From positions 144,453 through 168,200 of the forward strand of contig MNCI01001882.1 in NCBI GenBank assembly GCA_015680685.1: DNA of 23,748 nt. Reading direction: 5' to 3'. Below, in pieces: positions 1 through 7,744 of this stretch. The position numbers and the translations under genes are program-made. Position 1 is the stretch's first letter. Each line of letters starts with the position of its first letter. The notes under the pieces were generated by a model. It did no database searches. It was not told the DNA's origin and saw nothing but the letters and a program-made list of their open reading frames with translations. The DNA comes from Gnetum montanum (Eukaryota; Streptophyta; Gnetopsida; Gnetales; Gnetaceae).

Positions 1-61
1 ATTTGATGTCACACATTGCAACTTTGGGGATCAAAATGTTTAATTTTCACTAAGTATGTAG

Positions 62-440
62 TACCGGTGTATGCGCCCGACATCTACGCCCAACATCCAC
101 AGCGTATACGCCCAGTGTAGACATCCAACTTATACTCCCGACGTACATGTACGCTCGGCAGGTACGGCAAATGTTTACGCCTGGCATGGAATCTCCAAAG
201 ACAGAATGAAAACAGCACCAAAGAGCAAGGATTGAAGTAAGTCGGCAACCATCAGCGTATACACCCGGTGTATATGCCCAACCATCAGCGTATACACCTA
301 GCCATTTTCGGCATATACGCCCAGCGTCCACAGCATCTACGCCCAGCACATCCAGCGTATACACCCAGCGTGTACGCCCAGAGTCTACGCCTACCTGATA
401 CAGTGTATACACTCAGCGTATATGCTCAGCAGATGTAATA
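62..440 (+). repeat. Degenerate short tandem array (about 12-13 bp unit, TACGCCCAGCGT-like) inside the LTR
   Basis: Variants of a unit such as CATGTACGCCCAG recur at 62-185 and again at 250-440, with changes mostly at CpG (TACGCC, TACACC, TATGCC). The homologous LTR has the same array at 10435-10490 and 10563-10690 with different copy numbers. The minus-strand open frame covering this array is a by-product of the repeat and is not treated as a gene. Confidence 0.75.
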
Positions 441-488
441 TGTTGAACACTTATAAATTTTACGTCCTTTTTGCACCCGGTCAACGTC

Positions 489-533
489 CACGTGTCGCCC
501 AACCTGAGTCTAGCGTAACAACCGGTATAAAAA
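489..533 (+). promoter_or_regulatory. LTR promoter: G-box-like CACGTGTC (489-496) and TATA box (526-533)
   Basis: TATAAAAA follows a CACGTGTC element by about 30 bases. The same pair in nearly the same spacing occurs in both LTR-II copies, and the TATA box recurs in the second LTR-I copy (11052-11059). This is inferred to be the U3 core promoter, with transcription expected to start about 30 bases further on. CACGTG is the core of plant G-box and ABRE elements bound by bZIP and bHLH factors; binding here is inference. Confidence 0.6.
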
Positions 534-790
534 CCCCACTTTTCCACTTGTACTAGGTTCGTTGGCAAAAATCCAAGAGCATACCAGAGAACATTTACGC
601 TGTGCACCAGAGCTAAAAACCCTTTTACACTAGACGGTCTTGTACACTGGGCACACAGTCTCTACACTCCACCTATAGTGCAAACCAGCCGAGTCATCCC
701 TGCATCCACCGGGTCTTTTCGTCCGCCTTGTGTTCCATCACAACTACGTTAGACCGGTGCACTGTACTTTCATTCTGTAATATCATTGTT

Positions 791-905
791 TACAGTTTAC
801 GCTAATTTCTTACATGTGTTCTGTTTACGCTCTTTTACATTTACGCCCTATTCGCATCTGTTACGCTGTTTACACTCTCATTTACGCCCATTACGCCATT
901 TACAC
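791..905 (+). repeat. TTTACGC direct-repeat cluster
   Basis: The heptamer TTTACGC and its decayed forms (TTTACAC, TTTACAT) occur about ten times in 115 bases in the downstream part of the LTR. The same words, on both strands, build the hairpins of the LTR-II copies. In the second LTR-I copy (around 11340-11430) the cluster is largely lost. Confidence 0.6.
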
Positions 906-979
906 ATAACCCAACGTATAGCACTTCGGCATACGTTCGGGAAAATCCTTATCTGATCCACGTGCAGACCACCCAAGGT

Positions 980-1025
980 ACTCTACCTTCGTGCATTCCA
1001 GCTCACCCTCAGGTGAAGGTAGGGT
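980..1025 (+). other. Predicted stem-loop in the LTR downstream (R/U5) part
   Basis: The arm ACTCTACCTTC (980-990) pairs over 11 positions, one of them T-G, with GAAGGTAGGGT (1015-1025), closing a 24-nt loop that contains TCCAGCTCACCCTC. The same fold with the same loop core is present at 11502-11547. A version with a different but still pairing stem sits at 5400-5446. An RNA role such as packaging, dimerisation or translation control is inference. Confidence 0.7.
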
Positions 1026-1112
1026 CTTCTGTGCATGTTCGGTGATCCCACAGTCTCTGTTTTCTTCCAGCCGGGGACCGACGATTTCGGACAGTACAAG
1101 CACCAGCTATCC

Positions 1113-1361
1113 GCCATGACATAAAACTGGCAAAGGTAAGCATCCATCTGTTGAGACATAAAACTAGCACAGACTTATCCCTGGGTCACGACATGAAACT
1201 AACATCCACAGCACAGCCTGCTAAGATCATAAATCAGCTCTACTGCCATCCGCTATGACGTAAAACTAGCATTTTTTAGTCCGCCCAGACTTTAAACCGG
1301 GACCATGGTCTACTGGGACTTAAAACCAGCAACAACAGTCTACCAGGACTTAAAACTGGGA
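1113..1361 (+). repeat. Mini-hairpin array, copy a (8 units)
   Basis: Eight units with a GAC-N-TAAAAC-like loop lie at about 1113, 1150, 1185, 1220, 1252, 1284, 1313 and 1343. Their short stems differ but pair: GCCA/TGGC at the first, GCTA/TAGC at 1252-1270, CTGG/CCAG at 1313-1329 and CCAG/CTGG at 1343-1359. The second pairs using G-T. The third and fourth have one mismatch each, and the sixth pairs in a shifted register (CCC/GGG). Homologous arrays follow the pol relic at 8912-9178 and precede LTR-II copy B at 3618-3664. Confidence 0.75.
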
Positions 1362-2435
1362 CCTACAGACCACCAACATATGAATCAAGCGAGCGTAAAT
1401 GTCTCTGTGTAGCTGCAAAATGAACAGGGTGGGATGTTGGGACAGCCCCAGCATCGCTACCTCACGGGCATTCTGCTGATTCCTCAGATATGCTGAAAGA
1501 CATACTACTGATCCCTCAGAGATACTGTTACTGCAAGCATTTCAGTGATGGTACTTCTGAGAGGTTAGTTTTACCGTCCAAAGCCCCAAGGGAGTTCTCA
1601 TCAGCCATGACCTTGGGGATCTTCAGTCATCATTGCTATCAAACTCCAACTTCACAAATTAATCTGGCTAATTCTTTGCATGATCAGTTTGGTGCAATGA
1701 GTCTAATGGTTGATGGCCTCTTGCTACGATCCCTTTCCCATGGCCCGCTCACTCCTTCTCGCCTTGGATAGTACTTATTTCAACAACTTCTCCAGCGATT
1801 CAGCTGAGCAATGATGTCTTCTGTTTTCTTTTTTGATTGCAGGTTACTTGCTACAAGGACATCATTCAAAAGTACATTCACCAGAGTAGTGAAGTACAGA
1901 TAGCATTTTGAGATGGCCTCTCAGGTTAGCCTATCTACTTAGGAGTGCAACCGTGTCTTCCTCATAATCCAACCTCTTGTTCCTATTCCCCTCCTTGGCC
2001 ATTCCATCTACTTTCCTTGTACAAAATGTGAATACACAACATATGCTTTCTATGTCTGCATTACAATCAAGTCCATGAACTGGTGCAACGAAACTCGCCT
2101 AGTGGGTGACACAAAAAAAACAACTCATCTAGGCCGTGCAGACGTAACACAACTCATCCTTGCAACCCCCTTTATCTACAATATGACGGTATAACTCCAT
2201 GCAAATGCAATCACAGGAGGATGCCTCATGACTTATTCGCAAAAAGCTATACTCACCCACTTGAGTCTTCTCCAAAACTCACTGCTTTCATTTCTGTAAG
2301 AATTCCCCCCATACCATGTTATCTTCAATTTTCCCACTTCTGCACTTCTAGATTGATAAGGGGACACTGAGTAACTATCGACGGATGTTGTTGGTACTTT
2401 TACCTATCCGGTGTTTCCTATTCTTTGTCAACATC

Positions 2436-2451
2436 AACAAAGAGGGGCCAT
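2436..2451 (+). other. Polypurine tract before LTR-II copy A
   Basis: The sequence AACAAAGAGGGGCCAT directly precedes the LTR start TGAAACACC. A near-identical tract, AAAAAAGAGGGGCCAA, precedes the LTR at 10217. Known biology: this purine run resists RNase H and primes plus-strand synthesis in LTR elements. It marks the 3' boundary of an internal region here. Confidence 0.8.
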
Positions 2452-2606
2452 TGAAACACCGTGGAAATTTCAGATCGGCCTAAGGTAAAGATTCACAATT
2501 CAGGCAAAAGCTCACAACAAAAATCCAGAAGGCAGAACAACGCAAAAGGGCATGCAACATCAAGTCTTCAAATTTCTTAAAAAATTCTAACTTTGTTGCT
2601 CCTTAT

Positions 2607-3095
2607 GCTACATTAAGCAATGTAACATCATATCGCTCAGTGTAATTCTACATGATGTAACGAAGGTATCTTACTGTAGCAATGAAGTCAGTAGAAATTT
2701 GGAACTTCTGCAAATATGACAAGTTTAAGGCCTAAGCAGTAGTCTACAACTTGTCGCATATTCCACCAAGTCTTTTGATTAGGACTGTATTCACACTCCA
2801 TTATGCAAAGTAGCATAATGAGCCTCAAAGAAATCAAAGTCAACGTCAAAAGAAGCATGACAGATTGGTCGCTTTATGCTTTATTATGCTATGCAGCATA
2901 CGTAAGCGTAATGTGCTAAAAAGTTGACCATTTTATGTTCTATTATGCTTTGCAGTGTAAATAAGTGCAAAAAATGGCTTGAGTTAACCACTTTTATGCT
3001 CTATTATGCTCTGTAGCATAAATAAGTGTAACACATGTGGAATTCATCACATTACGCTCTACTACGCTACACGGCGTAAACTAGCATAATGCAAT
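2607..3095 (+). repeat. Cluster of inverted-repeat hairpins built from TTACGCT/AGCGTAA words, copy A
   Basis: The clear stems are GCTACATT against AATGTAAC (2607-2626, one mismatch), CATTATGC/GCATAATG with a 6-nt loop (2799-2820, perfect), TTATGCT/AGCATAA with a 4-nt loop (3004-3021, perfect), and a long CATTACGCT against AGCATAATG arm pair near 3050-3095. Other imperfect ones lie near 2875-2920 and 2935-2965. The equivalents in copy B lie at 4023-4507. Confidence 0.7.
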
Positions 3096-3290
3096 ATAAA
3101 GTCAGTTAATGCAGTATTAGACATACACTTGTTACCCATGCACGACAATACACTCATTAGCTTATCGTAGTGTAATCATGAGGCAGTTTCAGCAAGAGTG
3201 ATTTACAACGCACCTCGCCCCCAAGACGTAATGTGGCATGACCAGCTTTAACATAAAAATTGTCAAGTCAACTGTGTTTTGAAAGTTCAA

Positions 3291-3342
3291 GACACGTGTC
3301 ATCAAGACCATGCCTTCCCATATGATGCTGAACTTATAAATA
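3291..3342 (+). promoter_or_regulatory. LTR-II copy A promoter: palindromic GACACGTGTC (3291-3300) and TATAAATA (3335-3342)
   Basis: A 10-bp perfect palindrome containing the G-box core lies 34 bases before TATAAATA. Copy B has the identical pair at the same spacing (4707-4716 and 4751-4758). Inferred to be the U3 core promoter. Confidence 0.6.
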
Positions 3343-3592
3343 CCCTAGTTGATGAAGAAAAAGAAAAGGAAAAAGGGGGGAGGGATTTTCTTCTTTTGAA
3401 GGACATAAGGCATTGTTTGAGCATTGGCAACGAGAGCGATCAGTCTTCTTAGCAAAAACATTATCCTCATCATTGGTGGTCATTAGCATCTTTAAGCAAA
3501 GATTATCGAGGGCAAAAGGAGTAGATCAGAGATCAAGAGATCATCTGGTATGATTGGCAAGGTTTATTGATCAGAAACAGTTGATCGATAGA

Positions 3593-3867
3593 TGTCATAA
3601 ATTGCCACATTCGGACCGGTAAGGCCTTAAACTGCCATGTGCCCAGGTACGACGATAAACTACCACTGCATACCTTAGCCACTGTTAAACGTACACATGA
3701 TTTACATTTACTATAAAAGTGTAACAACCCTTCCAAGCTCACTCTGCTCCCTATTTATTGGCAAGAGCAAGCCCGATGGATTACAAACATCTATTCACAC
3801 CATTGACCATCAATGGACCATGCGGGAAGATCACAAGAGAAATCAACATAAATTCTATCAACTTAGA
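3593..3867 (+). mobile_element. Small 3'-region relic between two LTR-II copies
   Basis: At 3618-3664 there are two units of the mini-hairpin array, GGTA/TGCC and GGTA/TACC with the usual loop, and a weak third near 3676. This identifies the segment as leftover 3' internal sequence. The purine tract that should precede the next LTR start at 3868 is not recognisable. Gag and pol are wholly absent. Confidence 0.55.
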
Positions 3868-4022
3868 TGAAACACCATGGAAATTGTGGATCGTCCTAAG
3901 GTGAAGATTCACAATTTAGGCAAAAGCTCGCAGCAAAAATCTAGAAGGCAGAACAACTCAAAAGGGCGTGCAACATCATGTCTTCAAATTTCTTAAAAAA
4001 TTCTAACTTTGTTGCTCCTTAC

Positions 4023-4507
4023 GCTACATTATGCAATGTAGCTTCATGTCACTCAGTGTAATTCTACGCGATGTAATGAAGGTAGCTTACTATAGCAATG
4101 AAGTCAGCAGAAATTTGGAACTTCTGCAAATATGACAAGTTTAGGGCCTAAGCAGTAGTCTACGACTTCTCGCATATTCCACCAACTCTTTTGATCAGGA
4201 CTGTATTCACGCTCCATTACGCAAAGTAGCATAATGAGCCTTGAAGAAATCAAAGTGAACATCAAAAGAAGCATGGTAGATTGGTCGCTTTACACTTTAT
4301 TATGCTACGCAACGTAAGTAAGCATAACGCGCTGAAAAGTTGACCATTTTACGCTCTATTACGCTTTGCTGTGTAAATAAGCACAAAAAATGACTTAAGT
4401 TAACCACTTTTATGCTCTATTATGCTTTGTAGCATAAATAAGTGTAACACATGTGGAATTCATCACATTACGCTCTGCTACGCTACGTGGCGTAAATGAG
4501 CGTAATG
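4023..4507 (+). repeat. Cluster of inverted-repeat hairpins, copy B
   Basis: Stems seen: GCTACATT/AATGTAGC with a 4-nt loop (4023-4042, perfect 8 bp); CATTACGC against GCATAATG (4215-4236, one mismatch); TTATGCT/AGCATAA with a 4-nt loop (4420-4437, perfect); and CATTACGCT/AGCGTAATG (4466-4474 with 4499-4507, perfect 9 bp), which encloses TACGC/GCGTA (4479-4483 with 4490-4494). Many CpGs that have decayed to TpG or CpA in copy A are intact here. Confidence 0.75.
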
Positions 4508-4706
4508 CAGTATAAAGTCAATTAACACAGTATTAGACATGCACTTGTTACCCATTCGTGGCAATATGCTCATCAGTGTATCATAGCATAATCATGAGGC
4601 GGTTTCAGCAAGAGTGGTTTACAGTGCACCTCGCCCCCAAGACGTAATGTGGCATGACCAGCTTTAACATAAAAATTGTCAAGTCAATGGTGTTTTGAAA
4701 GTTCGA

Positions 4707-4758
4707 GACACGTGTCATCAAGACCGTGCCTTCCCATATGATGCTGAACTTATAAATA
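4707..4758 (+). promoter_or_regulatory. LTR-II copy B promoter: GACACGTGTC (4707-4716) and TATAAATA (4751-4758)
   Basis: Same elements and spacing as in copy A. A purine-rich leader follows the TATA box. Inferred U3 core promoter. Confidence 0.6.
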
Positions 4759-5309
4759 CCCCAGTTGATGAAGAAAAAGTAAAGGAGAAAGGGGGGAGGT
4801 ATTTTCTTCTTTTGAAGGACATAAGGCATTGTTTGATCATTGGCAACAGGAGTGATCAGTCTTCTTGGCGAAAACATTATCCTCTTCATTGGCGATCATT
4901 AGCATCTTTAAGCAAAGATTACCGAGGGAAAAAGGAGTAGATCAAAGATCAAGAGATCATTTGGTATGATTGGCAAGGTTTATTGATCAGAAATAGTTGA
5001 TCGATAGACATCCAGGCTTGACGTTCCTTGCATTCCACTTTTGGCTTACGAGGTAGATCAAACTTCATTCTGTTCTCCCTTTTAAACAGTTTTCTTGTTG
5101 TTTCATGTATGCTTCGCAAAAAGATAAGTGAAGTCTGCCATTGGAACATTGTATGCAATATATTCAGCTTTCGAGTCAAATCATAGATCTTGGAATTACG
5201 CATCTTTCCTAAATTTGATCTTCCTTGTCGCATTGACGTTATCATTATTTCAAGTTCTTTACATTGTTGTCTACTCCTTCTATGATTCACTGAATTAATT
5301 CATTTCATG

Positions 5310-5330
5310 AAATATATATATATATAATAT
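5310..5330. repeat. AT microsatellite
   Basis: A short run of alternating AT in an AT-rich stretch of the LTR-II copy B downstream part. Copy A lacks this part. Confidence 0.8.
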
Positions 5331-5399
5331 ACTATCATGATATTCAATAATTTACTAATTAAGTAAGTGCCTATCTAATCGAACAAGACTGTTCAGGGC

Positions 5400-5446
5400 A
5401 CCTCGGATCTATTTTCTCCAGCACGGCCCTCGCACAGATCCGTGGT
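5400..5446 (+). other. Predicted stem-loop in LTR-II downstream part, structural counterpart of 980-1025
   Basis: The arm ACCTCGGATCT (5400-5410) pairs with AGATCCGTGGT (5436-5446) at ten of eleven positions, with one T-T mismatch. It closes a 25-nt loop holding TCCAGCACGGCCCTC. Stem length, loop length and the TCCAGC...CCCTC loop core match the subfamily I hairpins. Most stem positions differ in sequence yet still pair. Confidence 0.7.
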
Positions 5447-5487
5447 TAAGACTGTGTACACAGATCTTCGCTCGGTATTTCCAGCGA

Positions 5488-6515
5488 TTGAAATTTTCTA
5501 TCATTACATTAGATACATCAACGGATGACATATTCATAACCTCAATGAAACAAAAATTAGACAACTATGAAGGCATGACAAAATCTCTAGACATAGAAGC
5601 TGATAGAATCACTAAAAACCCTGTAACTGAAACCCCTATAATTATGCCTGATGGTGAAGTTAAGGTATTAAAATTGAGCACACTACTAAAACCCCAACTT
5701 GCCAAAGGTATAGAAAACATGCTTCAAGATAATATAAAAGCATTCTCTTGGTCCTACACTGACATGCCTAGGTTAGACCCCTGAATCGTCCAGCACAATA
5801 TCATACTTAATCCAAAATTAAGACCAGTCAAGCAAAAAGCACGCAAGTTTAAGCTTGAAGTAGCATTGGCCATCCGTAATGAGATTACCAAACTTTATTA
5901 GGCTGGGTTCATTCGGGCTATTGACTATGCTGACTAGGTATCTAACATGGTCATTGTCCCAAAGAAGAATGGAAGCATTCGCCTCTGCATTGACTTTCGG
6001 GACCTCAACGTTGCAACCATAAAAGATGATTTCCCCCTGCCTAGCATTGATCAACTAGTTGATTTGACTACTGGACATGCCTTATTATCTTTTATGGATG
6101 GTTTTTTAGGATATAACCAGATACGGATTAACCCAGAACATCAGCTCAGGATGACCTTCATGACACCATGGGGAAACTTTTGTTATACAATGATGTCATT
6201 TGGCTTGAAGAACACCAGTGTCACATATCAAAGAGCAATGACATTTATCTTTAGTGATTGCATACTTCATTCACTTAATGATTATGTGGATGACATCAAA
6301 ATTAAATAAAAAATGCCAGAGCAGTACAACCAAGACTTAGATTTGGTCCTAAAATGTTTCCTCACAACCCAAAGAAATATGTCTTCGGAGTAAAAATGGG
6401 CAAGATGCTAGGTTTCATAGTATCAGAAACAGGGATACAAGTAGACCCTGATAAAGTTAAGGCCATAACAAACTTAAAACCACCTACCAACCTTACCAAA
6501 CTTTGTGGGCTATAA
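5488..6515 (+). pseudogene. Reverse transcriptase domain relic
   Basis: The linker ends FSWSYTDMPRLDP (stop at 5782), the usual entry into Tat/Athila RT. RT then reads VIVPKKNGSIRLCIDFRDLN, DDFPLPSIDQLVD, a motif A region SFMDGFLGYNQI, TFMTPWGNFCYTMMSFGLKN and the catalytic YVDD near 6290. The aspartates of motif A and YVDD are intact. After a frameshift near 6360 the thumb-side block VFGVKMGKMLGFIVSETGI and VDPDKVKAI follow, then a stop at 6513. Known role of the family: it copies the element RNA into DNA in cytoplasmic virus-like particles. The stops at 5899 and 5935 interrupt the fingers, so the copy is dead. Confidence 0.9.
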
Positions 6516-6551
6516 GGTAGATTACAATTCATTAGGCATTTCATAGAAACG

Positions 6552-6956
6552 TTGATAGACAAGTTGAAGCCTATGAACCACTTGTTATGCAAGAATGTCC
6601 ATTTTGAATGGACTTCACAATGCCAGGAAGCATTTGACAACATTAAAATAGTGCTTGTTCGACTACCCACAGTTTATCCACCTCGAAATGATAAACTGTT
6701 TTACATCTACCTCGCTAGTTTGGACTCATCAATTACATCCATGCTTTGCCAAAAACGAGATGAAGGAATGGAAGTCCCTGTTTATTACTTAAGCCATGCA
6801 TTAGTAGCCCATGAAAAGAAGTACAATGAGGTGGAAAGGTCATGCTTAGCCCTTGTCTTTTCCTTAAAGAAATGGCAACATTACCTCTTCCATAACCAAG
6901 TCAATATAATCTGCAAGGATAATGTACTCAGAGCCATCACAGGAAAAATTTACTAG
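6552..6956 (+). pseudogene. RNase H domain relic (RT-linked)
   Basis: This 134-residue open stretch follows RT directly. It shows FEWTSQCQEAFDNIK, a family landmark, then the RNase H core: LASLDSSITSMLCQ (first acidic residue), PVYYLSHAL, KKYNEVERSCLALVFSLKKW (glutamate) and ICKDNVLRA (aspartate). A TAG at 6954 ends it, but the same frame continues into the linker to 7181. Known role: degrades element RNA in RNA-DNA hybrids during reverse transcription. The catalytic acids look present even though the gene as a whole is broken. Confidence 0.85.
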
Positions 6957-7136
6957 TCAAGTAGAATAGCCTGTTGGAAAGCCATGAGAGCAAAGTTTAA
7001 CCTACACTACATAGTGAAATCATTAGTTAAAGGTCAAACTATAACAAATCAAATGACTACATCACCAATGCATGATCGAGCAGCAATAGAGCCAGAGTTC
7101 CTGGATGAAAATATGAGCACAATAGACATGGTACCC

Positions 7137-7540
7137 AACAACTATGATGCCATTTTGAACTTTGATGGAGCATCCACCTCTTGAGGGGGAAGTGCTACTG
7201 CCGTCATCACCTATCCCTCTGTGGAGATCTGATCCTTTGCTTACCATTTCAACTTTCATTGTACCAACAACATAGCAGAGTACGAAGGTCTCCTTAGAGG
7301 TCTCATGGCAGCACTAGCTTTAGACATCACATGACTGGTAATCAGGGTGACTCACAATTAGCTGTAAATCAAGTCATAGATGTTTACACCTGCAAAGCAC
7401 AACACTTACAACCATACTGTGATTTGACTAAGCACTTACTGAAGTAATTCGAAAATATAGACATGCAACATGTTTCCAGAAATGATAACACCATCGCATA
7501 TGCACTTGCAACGTTAGCCCTGAACATATCACCAAACATG
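7137..7540 (+). pseudogene. Second, archaeal-type RNase H (aRNH) relic
   Basis: The marks are FDGAS (about 7161-7175), a GGSA turn after the stop at 7182, CTNNIAEYEGLLRGL (about 7260-7301), then in the next frame GDSQLAVNQV (7346 on) and HVSRNDNTIAYALA (to about 7510). These are the four blocks of the extra RNase H that Tat-lineage elements acquired and keep between RNase H and integrase. The last catalytic acid, normally Asp in an N-x-x-A-D-x-L-A block, is Tyr here (TAT at 7499-7501), one base from GAT. There is a frameshift near 7345 and stops at 7182, 7230, 7332 and 7445. Confidence 0.85.
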
Positions 7541-7744
7541 TTCCACACGTTGCCCAGCTCTATAATCAGTTGTACTAGACCCATAACTAATAATCCCGAT
7601 GAATTACCAATTGCATCTAGTAGTACAATGCAAGCCGTAGAATGGTACGACGACATAAAGGAGTACCTTTTACATGGTGAACCGCCTCAACATCTAACAA
7701 ATGCATAAAAGGACATAGTATGAAAACATTCTTGACAGTATGCA

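Larger units (their letters stand above)
1..1102 (+). repeat. LTR, subfamily I, 5'-most copy, truncated at its left end by the window
   Basis: This stretch aligns along its length with the LTR at 10217-11620. Shared blocks include the tandem TACGCCCAG-like array, the TATA region, the GACCGGTGCA-type block near 750, and the stretch from about 915 to 1095 that contains a hairpin. The right end is set at CA (1101-1102), where the two copies stop matching; the other copy has TA there. The start lies outside the window, so no target duplication can be checked. The sequence right after the LTR does not look like a primer binding site. It goes directly into 3'-region sequence, so the normal 5' internal part is gone. 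Confidence 0.8.
1103..2451 (+). mobile_element. Relic of the 3' internal (post-integrase) region of a Tat-like LTR element
   Basis: There is no recognisable coding sequence. The layout matches the region after the pol relic (8882-10216). Both have an array of mini-hairpins, then a block with CCCCAAG and CTTGGG words (1580-1625 against 9655-9715), then a stretch ending TTCTTTGTCAACA, and finally a purine tract that leads into an LTR start. Gag and pol are absent, so the segment runs from the LTR end straight into the 3' region. Between about 1400 and 2430 I see nothing else that I can name. The plus-strand open frame at 1490-1771 shows no family resemblance. Confidence 0.6.
2452..3592 (+). repeat. 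LTR, subfamily II, copy A (right end lost)
   Basis: It starts TGAAACACC directly after a polypurine tract and aligns with 3868-5008 over the same length (1141 bases), with differences dominated by transitions. It contains a hairpin cluster, a GACACGTGTC box, a TATA box and a purine-rich leader. Similarity to copy B stops near 3592, where sequence resembling an element's 3' region begins. The downstream part seen in copy B (5009-5487) has therefore been deleted. The open frames on either strand here are not gene-like. Confidence 0.8.
3868..5487 (+). repeat. LTR, subfamily II, copy B, with downstream part
   Basis: It starts TGAAACACC and matches copy A to about 5008. The continuation to about 5487 is assigned to the same LTR because it ends with a stem-loop and a TTCCAGCGATT-like block that parallel the end of subfamily I LTRs. 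The right boundary is uncertain by about 20 bases and was placed where the pol reading frame begins. No primer binding site follows; gag and protease are missing at this junction. Confidence 0.65.

Noticed and set aside
50-412. 120-residue minus-strand open frame
   Set aside because: It lies entirely in the short tandem array of LTR-I. Its composition follows the repeat and no family is recognisable.
1113-1361. CRISPR-like array of regularly spaced repeats
   Set aside because: The repeats are too short and variable, the spacers are themselves degenerate, and the context is a plant retrotransposon 3' region.
4605-4940. Overlapping plus- and minus-strand open frames in LTR-II copy B
   Set aside because: They overlap the promoter and leader of an LTR, are partly mirrored in copy A with disruptions, and show no protein features.
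4949-5290. 113-residue minus-strand open frame
   Set aside because: It spans the end of the aligned LTR part and the downstream AT-rich part, with no domain or coding-like composition.
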